Positions 59,401-64,000 of a stretch of DNA of 64,000 bases are shown here, one piece after another. Below the pieces are notes generated by a model. It saw only the letters and a list, made by a program, of their open reading frames with translations. It was not told where the DNA came from and did not search any database. The DNA is taken from contig CM036759.1 in assembly GCA_020796225.1 (NCBI GenBank), forward strand, positions 63,644,590-63,708,589, read 5' to 3'. A program made the position numbers and the translations under genes. Each line of letters opens with the position of its first letter. Position 1 is the stretch's first letter. The DNA comes from Arion vulgaris. Its lineage: Eukaryota; Mollusca; Gastropoda; Stylommatophora; Arionidae.

Positions 59401-60803
59401 GGCTTTTGTGTGCGCTTCTTAAATATTGTTTTTCATTGCCTCTATTTCTGAGAGCCATCTTCTGCGTGGATGACCTTTTGCTTTGTATCTACTGTGTAGA
59501 AGTAACATTATACTTTATTTCCTTCTGTAATTTTCTTATTTCCAATCCCACTATATTTACTATTGTGCCCATCATGGCCCATGTAATGTTGCTTATTCTT
59601 TTGTATGTCCCCATTTCGAAGGCCTCAGTTTATTCTTCCAAATGTTTGCAGTGTTCATGTAGCAGCCAAGCCAAGCTGAAATGGTCACATGTGCTAACTC
59701 TGCCCTGGATCCTTTTAGTTTTTTTTAACAGGTAACCAATGTTTTGTGGGATGTGGCACTCTGATCTGGCAGTATGTATCAGTATAGATAGTATAGTGAT
59801 AGTCTCAGTCATAGATGTAGTCAATTCTATATTACATGGACACCCACTGAAATTTTTCAAATAAGGGGCAAATAAATTTTACAAATTTAGTTGACACTTT
59901 CGACAAGCAAGCTTAACATTAAACAATGAAAGGAAGGGATACAAAGGCTTGAGACCTGGATTGATATTGTAAAATTGATCTATCAGAAAAGGGAACAATA
60001 TATAATTTCAAAATGGGTGATAACCAGGGAAATCCCCACTCAATTTATGCATGAGCAGTGCGCGAGACCCAGGCTTCAGATATCACGCTTGTGGGTCAAG
60101 TAGCTCCGCCTTCAGCTGAATCTGAGGTCCGCACAGGGATATTTTTTAATTAGCCTGGCGTACTTTCCAAAAAGACTAAATTTAGGTGGGCATATCGCAA
60201 AGATCGATGACCTTTACAAAGCAAACACAAAGAGAATGATAGGCCAAATGATATCTGAGTTATCACTAATTTTTAATGCAATAGTTGATAGAACTGATAA
60301 CGAATATGTATTGATATTGACTGCAATTAAAGATTAGGTTTAAATGAAATTTTTAAAAAAACTTACTTGTCTCCATCTTCGTCTCCTCTGAAAATGTCCA
60401 AGATCTGTTCAGGAGAGAAATGAGGTGACACCCAATTTGTAAGTCTGGTTATTGAATCTGTCGATTCAAACCGATTTACATCGTCAACTCCTGAGTCGCA
60501 ACGATCAGATTTGTTACAAGTACTGGAAATGTTCAATTTTGACAGGGAATTTTCTAGCGAAAAATCATGCGAATGTGACTGTTCACTCACTTCTGATTCT
60601 CCATCTTTTACGTTTTTTATCAAGTCCTCTTTAACGTTAAGAGATGATAAATTATCATGGTCTCCTGAAAAATAACCAAGCGATTCTAAACCTGAATCAA
60701 TTTGATCATTCGAGCTGAGTTTTCTTGACATTTCTGAATGTGGAAAGTGCAAGTATCTTTTGTCATATTCGTTAACAACACAGTCGGTCTCGATATCTTC
60801 CAT
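56359..60803 (-). CDS. IkB: I-kappa-B (cactus/NFKBIA-type) NF-kappa-B inhibitor, four-exon gene model
   Basis: Model joins 60803-60367, 58888-58536, 57946-57609 and, tentatively, 56469-56359: about 376 residues through exon 3, plus 36 if exon 4 is right. Family role: retains Rel/NF-kappa-B dimers in the cytoplasm until IKK phosphorylation leads to SCF-betaTrCP ubiquitination and degradation. Seen: an acidic Ser-rich N-terminus with DSGLES at residues 36-41, then six ankyrin repeats, then an acidic Ser/Glu tail (SEESDDDISDE). The first repeat opens DGDNHLHL across the exon 1/2 junction, matching the DGDTxLHL start of vertebrate I-kappa-B. Repeat cores TPLHIAV, TPLHNAC, TCLHLAA, TILHFAV and TPILLAY follow. 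All junctions are GT-AG and keep frame. The start ATG at 60803 has A at -3 and G at +4, with an in-frame TAA upstream at 60858-60860. BCL3 and nuclear I-kappa-B types lack a DSGxxS degron, so the cytoplasmic class is favoured. Confidence 0.93.
56990..57330 (+). pseudogene. LINE-B remnant in I-kappa-B intron 3 (antisense)
   Basis: ATGAGCCAATAGGCTTGCAG, GGGTGAATCAATAACCCTAA and GAAAGACATCCTGAGGAAGA follow LINE-B order, interrupted by frameshifts. Confidence 0.72.
57609..57946 (-). CDS. IkB: I-kappa-B exon 3: ankyrin repeats 4 to 6 and acidic tail
   Basis: The acceptor is TTCCCAG, and two bases complete Gly. Repeat 4 reads LTCLHLAAIGGH, repeat 5 GRTILHFAVDWGN and repeat 6 GLTPILLAYGRRN. An acidic stretch (LSLSEESDDDISDEKM) follows, corresponding in position to the PEST region of I-kappa-B alpha. 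The likely donor is ATG|GTAATA at phase 0. Unspliced, the frame would run only 11 more residues (VIFYFYYIFKN) to a stop at 57573. A short unspliced C-terminus is therefore a real alternative. Confidence 0.88.
58050..58140 (-). mobile_element. LINE-G 3' fragment in I-kappa-B intron 2
   Basis: AACTCCCAATGGAGCACAGG, TCTTCAACAAATTTCTTC and CACTCCTTCCAAATCTTACC match 42350-42440. Confidence 0.65.
58536..58888 (-). CDS. IkB: I-kappa-B exon 2: ankyrin repeats 1 to 3
   Basis: The acceptor has a polypyrimidine tract ending TTATCAG, and the exon starts by completing the split Asn codon. It reads HLHLSIIHG, then QTPLHIAVITRQ (repeat 2) and NTPLHNACRLG (repeat 3). QTPLHxAVIT is a conserved signature of repeat 2 in I-kappa-B proteins. 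The spacer after repeat 3 is about 28 residues long, as in I-kappa-B alpha, where repeats 3 and 4 are separated by an insert. The exon ends GAA G|GTGAGT, and the split codon becomes Gly (YEGLTCLHLAA) with exon 3. Confidence 0.93.
59330..59520 (-). pseudogene. LINE-D fragment in I-kappa-B intron 1
   Basis: It matches 30140-30330: TTTCACCTCGCAGCGCCAGG, GAAGAGATTTATAGAAC, GAGAGCCATCTTCTGCGTGG, CCTTTTGCTTTGTATC. Confidence 0.75.
60027..60036. promoter_or_regulatory. kappa-B motif in I-kappa-B intron 1
   Basis: GGGAAATCCC matches the 10-bp consensus GGGRNNYYCC. It sits in the first intron about 330 bp from exon 1. Alone it could be chance. With two promoter sites in the same gene it is a plausible intronic enhancer element. 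Confidence 0.4.
60367..60803 (-). CDS. IkB: I-kappa-B exon 1: N-terminal regulatory region with phosphodegron
   Basis: This exon encodes 145 codons plus two bases (AA) of a split Asn codon. DSGLES (residues 36-41) fits the betaTrCP degron DSGxxS, with Ser37 and Ser41 as expected IKK sites. Lys28 lies eight residues upstream and Lys15 further away, comparable to the ubiquitin-acceptor lysines of I-kappa-B alpha. A second motif, DSGVDD at 103-108, has an acidic residue in place of the second serine. The exon ends in DGD, the first residues of ankyrin repeat 1, and the donor reads CAA|GTAAGT. Confidence 0.93.
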
Positions 60804-60940
60804 TTTGCACCAGCACGTTGATTGCAAAATCACAATTGAAATATACAAATTGAATAATTAACTTCACACAGTAGTGAAACTATATCTAAAACTCCGATAA
60901 ATCGCACATAAACTAACATCACCTGCGGAGTTGAAAAAGC

Positions 60941-60948
60941 TTTATATA
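60941..60948 (-). promoter_or_regulatory. TATA box of the I-kappa-B gene
   Basis: Minus-strand TATATAAA lies about 138 bases upstream of the start codon. It would place transcription initiation near 60910-60915 and give a 5' UTR of roughly 110 bases. Inducible I-kappa-B promoters commonly have TATA boxes. Confidence 0.6.
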
Positions 60949-60991
60949 CTGGCTTTAGTACAACGCAGCTGTGGTTATAATGAGCCTTTCT

Positions 60992-61000
60992 GGGATTTCC
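60992..61000. promoter_or_regulatory. kappa-B site, proximal
   Basis: GGGATTTCC fits the 9-bp Rel consensus GGGRNYYCC. It lies about 50 bp upstream of the TATA box of the I-kappa-B gene. Rel-driven transcription of the inhibitor is a conserved negative-feedback loop in insects and vertebrates. Confidence 0.6.
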
Positions 61001-61105
61001 AAGCAACCGCAATAAGCGGACGACAACTAGGCCAGCCCCGAGCCTAGTCTCCCACATCACGTGACTAACCTAATCCAATCAACAACCACTACCGGCTCGG
61101 ATTTG

Positions 61106-61116
61106 GGGATTCCCCT
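61106..61116. promoter_or_regulatory. kappa-B site, distal, fully palindromic
   Basis: GGGGATTCCCC is a perfect 11-bp palindromic kappa-B element, about 160 bp upstream of the TATA box. A palindromic E-box (TCACGTGA) at 61057-61064 and a CCAAT at 61075-61079 lie between it and the proximal site. The grouping supports a compact promoter at about 60940-61120. Confidence 0.65.
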
Positions 61117-61119
61117 GAA

Positions 61120-62224
61120 AGCTATTCTGCCTATCGACGCAAATGATGACCGAGATTTACTTAAAGACGCCTTAAATTTGTTTATTCTGACTTAGTTGAC
61201 GGTCTATTTTGGAAAATGGAATTTTTTGTGCAAAACGAGGAAAAATTACAAAATTCTGAACCACGCATAAATAAGTGACTGACCTCAGAATTTATATATA
61301 TATATATATTTAGATATATACACGGTCTATGCATATCCCCACTATCGCTGTGTATAAGTGTTATATATAATTCCAGGGTCATGACGTGCTATGATGCAGA
61401 GAGGGGGCCGCATCAGACGTACCGTAAGGGGGCGGCATAAGCAGCCGAATCACAATTGAAGGTTATTTTAAAGAAAAAACATTTGAGGGGCGGCATTTCG
61501 AAGACTTGAATCATACTGAGAAAATATACCACGCGGCCCTGTATAATTCCATAGTTAAGCCTTCCTTATTGTATATGCCATAATAGCCTTACAATTTGCC
61601 CCAAGTTGTATTGTGTTGTCAACATATTGTTATTCTCAGAAAACATTTTATTTCTAAATTTCCTTACTAATAAGATTAAGTTGTATATTTTTATTTGTAA
61701 ATTTTGCTGTATTGCTGTAAATATATTGCATAATACAATATTTTAAATATATGTTATATATATATATGTTAAATAATAATATATATATATTTTAAATATA
61801 TGTTATAATATATGTTAAATAATATTGCAACTTTAGTCATTTTCGTGAAAGTTTGAAATAGAATGAATAATAATAATAATATTTGATGTATTGGGGAATA
61901 TAGTGTTATGTCCTTTCTGTTTTGATAACTACTCACGATTGTTGATGTGGTCTTTCCGCATCACGCCGGCCATCTTTAGTTCCCAATGTTTCACAGGCAC
62001 GAATATCTTCTTCTTCGCGATCGTCCATTGACTGATGTACCAGATTTTCCCATAAATTTCATTCATGTGGAAATCTGATTCATGCAGCCTTAGCATGGGT
62101 GGGTTTCGTCACATCTTCAGCGCCATTTGGAGCTCTGGTGCTTATCCTTCGGCGATGTGTCCGGTTTCAGCCAGCGTTTACTGGGTTCGCTCTCCGTCAG
62201 CCTTTGGCTGTCCACAGCCGACCT
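61120..62224. other. AT-rich region; possible small MITE
   Basis: 61397-61544 starts CAGAGAGGGGGCCGC and ends GCGGCCCTG, reminiscent of hAT ends, but the flanks give no clean 8-bp duplication. 61740-61830 is (AT)n-rich. 61930-62224 is unassigned. No gene is seen. Confidence 0.4.
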
Positions 62225-63848
62225 GCAAGGTTAGGTTATGTTATGTTATGCGATCGACGTCATGGCACATTGGGCATTCCCATTCGTGCTCTGTCCTCCG
62301 TTGCAGCAGCCATCCCAAAGTCCATTTGCTCACAGTACCCATGAGAAGTTGATTACTATATCTTCTCTCTACCACGAAGACGACACTGTCTGGCATGTCC
62401 ACACTTAACGCCTAATTCTCGAACTCGTTCCAGTATCTGAGACCCGCCCATGTCACACAATTGAGAGCGTACCGCGTTGATGATATCGGCTCTGTCCATG
62501 CTTCTGCCCACTTGAGTCGGGGCACTGTTTGCAAGAGAGTCAGCACGCTCGTTACCCCGCACTCCAGCATGTCCAGGCGTGTACAGCCAAGTCATTTTCT
62601 TGAGATGTGATCTCCAAATGATGTCCACCCATTCCACACGCATACTTCCAGATTCAATCAGTTGAAGCATATTCATTGAGTCTGATATGATGATCGTATG
62701 GGTAACCTGTTACTCAGCCACCCATGACAGAGCCCTGGAGGCAGCGGTGATCTCCATAGTCATGCTCGATGTCGTTGACTCAAAAGGCCCTCATGAAGTG
62801 TGCGACAGTTTCGTTGTGCTGAGTAAGCCCACGATGATCTGGTGCCACGCTTGATAATCGGTGTAGATAATGATATCACCTGGGTGGGAGTGCTGGTCCA
62901 CGAGTGCAAGAATTTCCGCATTGACGATGCCCGGGGCCCATTCTCTACAGCGGCGTCCAAGTGTGCTGATAACCCTGGCGTAAGCAGTCATATCCTCTGA
63001 TATAGGCATCCATTCGTCACCGTGCCTCAGCTCATCTAGAGTACAGACCTGTTTAATAACATCCTCGGCCATCCAGGATCGACCTCTCTTCAATCGCCTT
63101 CCTTGTTCTCATTTATGGATTTGTGCAGAGGATGATTTGTGTCCGCAGAAACTCTCAGATACGCTTTTACCTGTGGGACTTTGTGTCTCGTGGCTATCGT
63201 TGGCAATCCAAGGACATAGCGCATTGCCTCACAAGAAGTGTCACGTGTGCAACCGAGTATAAGCCTTATCGCTTCATTTTGGATCCTTTCTAACTTATCC
63301 AGCGATGTTCTGCTTACTGTTAGAAGACCAAGGCCATAGTCCACCACGCTCAGCACTAGTCCCTGATAAAGAAAGAGTAGCAGGCGTTGCTCAATATCCG
63401 CCCCAGCCATAACTTTGAGAGCGGTTAGCCCTTTTCTTGCCTTTATGATTACGTTCTCAACATGGCTCTTAAATGACAGGCTTCTGTCAACTATTATTCC
63501 AAGATACTTTAGTGTTTCGCTTCTGTCAATGTCTTTGTTACACATGCTGACAACCGGAGTAGGTGTCTTTACTATGTGAGTGTTAAGAGAGAACCATGTC
63601 AGAGAGGCCTTTGCTGGGTTCACATTCGCTTCGAATTCGTTGCACCAGTCACCAATCCTATTCAGCTCACACTGTAATGCAGATGCGATCTCATTTCTGT
63701 CCTTGCCCATGCGATACACCAGAATATCATCGGCGTACGACATTGTTCTGCCAACTCCGACCCTTTGTGTGCTGGTTACCCTGACGGTGTATACATTGAA
63801 AAGGACTGGCGAGAGTGGTGATCCCTGGGGAAGGCTCATTAGGACCTA
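62225..63848 (-). pseudogene. LINE-A third copy: RT C-half, RNase H and 3' UTR
   Basis: Minus order: SLPQGSPLSPVLFNVYT (RT motif B), RTMSYADDILVY (catalytic YADD), NPAKASLTW, SETLKYLGIIVDRSLSFKSH, then thumb and connection to about 63093. A shifted frame gives RNase H start DIIIYTDYQAWHQI, and another WLYTPGHAGVRGNERADSLA and RQCRLRGREKI. The UTR runs to GTCGATCG and a TTATG (CATAA) tail at about 62228-62255. It is 5'-truncated inside the RT at 63848. The RNase H YTDGS motif has become YTDYQ. This is the best copy for classifying the family (I clade, RNase H-bearing). Confidence 0.93.
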
Positions 63849-63861
63849 GCAGGTTAGGTAC

Positions 63862-64000
63862 GAATATGATTATGGAAAAGACTTCCTCAAAGACCTTAGC
63901 AGAACAGACCAGGTCATTATATTTCGCCTACGTATCAGACACTGCAGACTCAACAAACATTTACATAGACTATGAATAAGTCAAACAGCGTGTGAGCTGA
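63862..64000 (+). pseudogene. LINE RNase H tail fragment at window edge
   Basis: EYDYGKDFLKDLSRTDQVII, FRLRIRHCRLNKHLHRL, stop, ISQTAC. LSRxxQVxIFRLRxGHxxL is the region after RNase H in I-clade LINEs (compare LSRSEQVAIFRLRTGHNKL of the copy at 9.3 kb). The stop replaces the usual Gly codon. It continues past the window. Confidence 0.8.

Noticed and set aside
61397..61544. Small hAT MITE
   Set aside because: Ends are suggestive (CAGAGAGGGGGCCGC / GCGGCCCTG) but no matching 8-bp flanks and no second copy.

Overview
This is a metazoan nuclear window: one spliced gene, one tRNA gene, long tandem arrays and many decayed retrotransposons. The mix of I-clade LINEs with RNase H, RTE-like LINEs, GIY-YIG Penelope-like elements (PLEs), a tRNA-derived SINE and an NF-kappa-B inhibitor gene suggests a lophotrochozoan, probably a mollusc. 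That taxon is inference; nothing here fixes a species.

The only well-supported protein gene is an I-kappa-B (cactus/NFKBIA-type) gene on the minus strand at 60803-56359. Exon 1 carries the phosphodegron DSGLES. Exons 2 and 3 carry six ankyrin repeats and join in phase through canonical splice sites. Exon 4 is tentative. The upstream region has a TATA box (60941-60948) and two kappa-B motifs (60992-61000, 61106-61116). A third kappa-B motif lies in intron 1 (60027-60036). This is the architecture of NF-kappa-B negative feedback. A tRNA-Ser(UGA) gene lies at 29590-29671 (minus). No other ORF looks like a host gene; the longest ORFs are stop-free translations of tandem repeats.

Layout: 1-5000 holds PLE, LINE-A and SINE fragments and small arrays; 5010-7635 an 11-bp composite array; 7965-11010 a hAT-type MITE and a satellite split by a LINE insertion; 12.1-13.9 kb LINE-B and LINE-D fragments; 13885-17018 a 29-bp array; 18840-19440 a 42-bp array; 19690-22570 a LINE-A copy interrupted by a SINE, with a 57-bp array at their junction; 22.6-32.8 kb mainly dead LINEs, MITEs, PLE ends and the tRNA; 32936-33756 GATA/GACA; 34.2-43.2 kb LINE, PLE and SINE debris with short arrays; 43312-46450 a 31-bp array; 46.7-49.9 kb five short arrays; 50637-53480 a 30-bp array; 56.3-61.2 kb the I-kappa-B gene; 62225-64000 LINE remains.

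The main unexpected pattern is that many arrays appear to have been seeded inside transposons or at the junction of two nested transposons. For two families an unamplified paralogue is also present in the window. In each it shows a 5-bp direct repeat spaced at exactly the array's unit length (GTCGT 32 bp apart; GTTGT 29 bp apart). I read this as satellites born by slippage or unequal exchange between short direct repeats in transposon sequence. Family names LINE-A to LINE-H and R1, X and Y are labels of convenience used only here.
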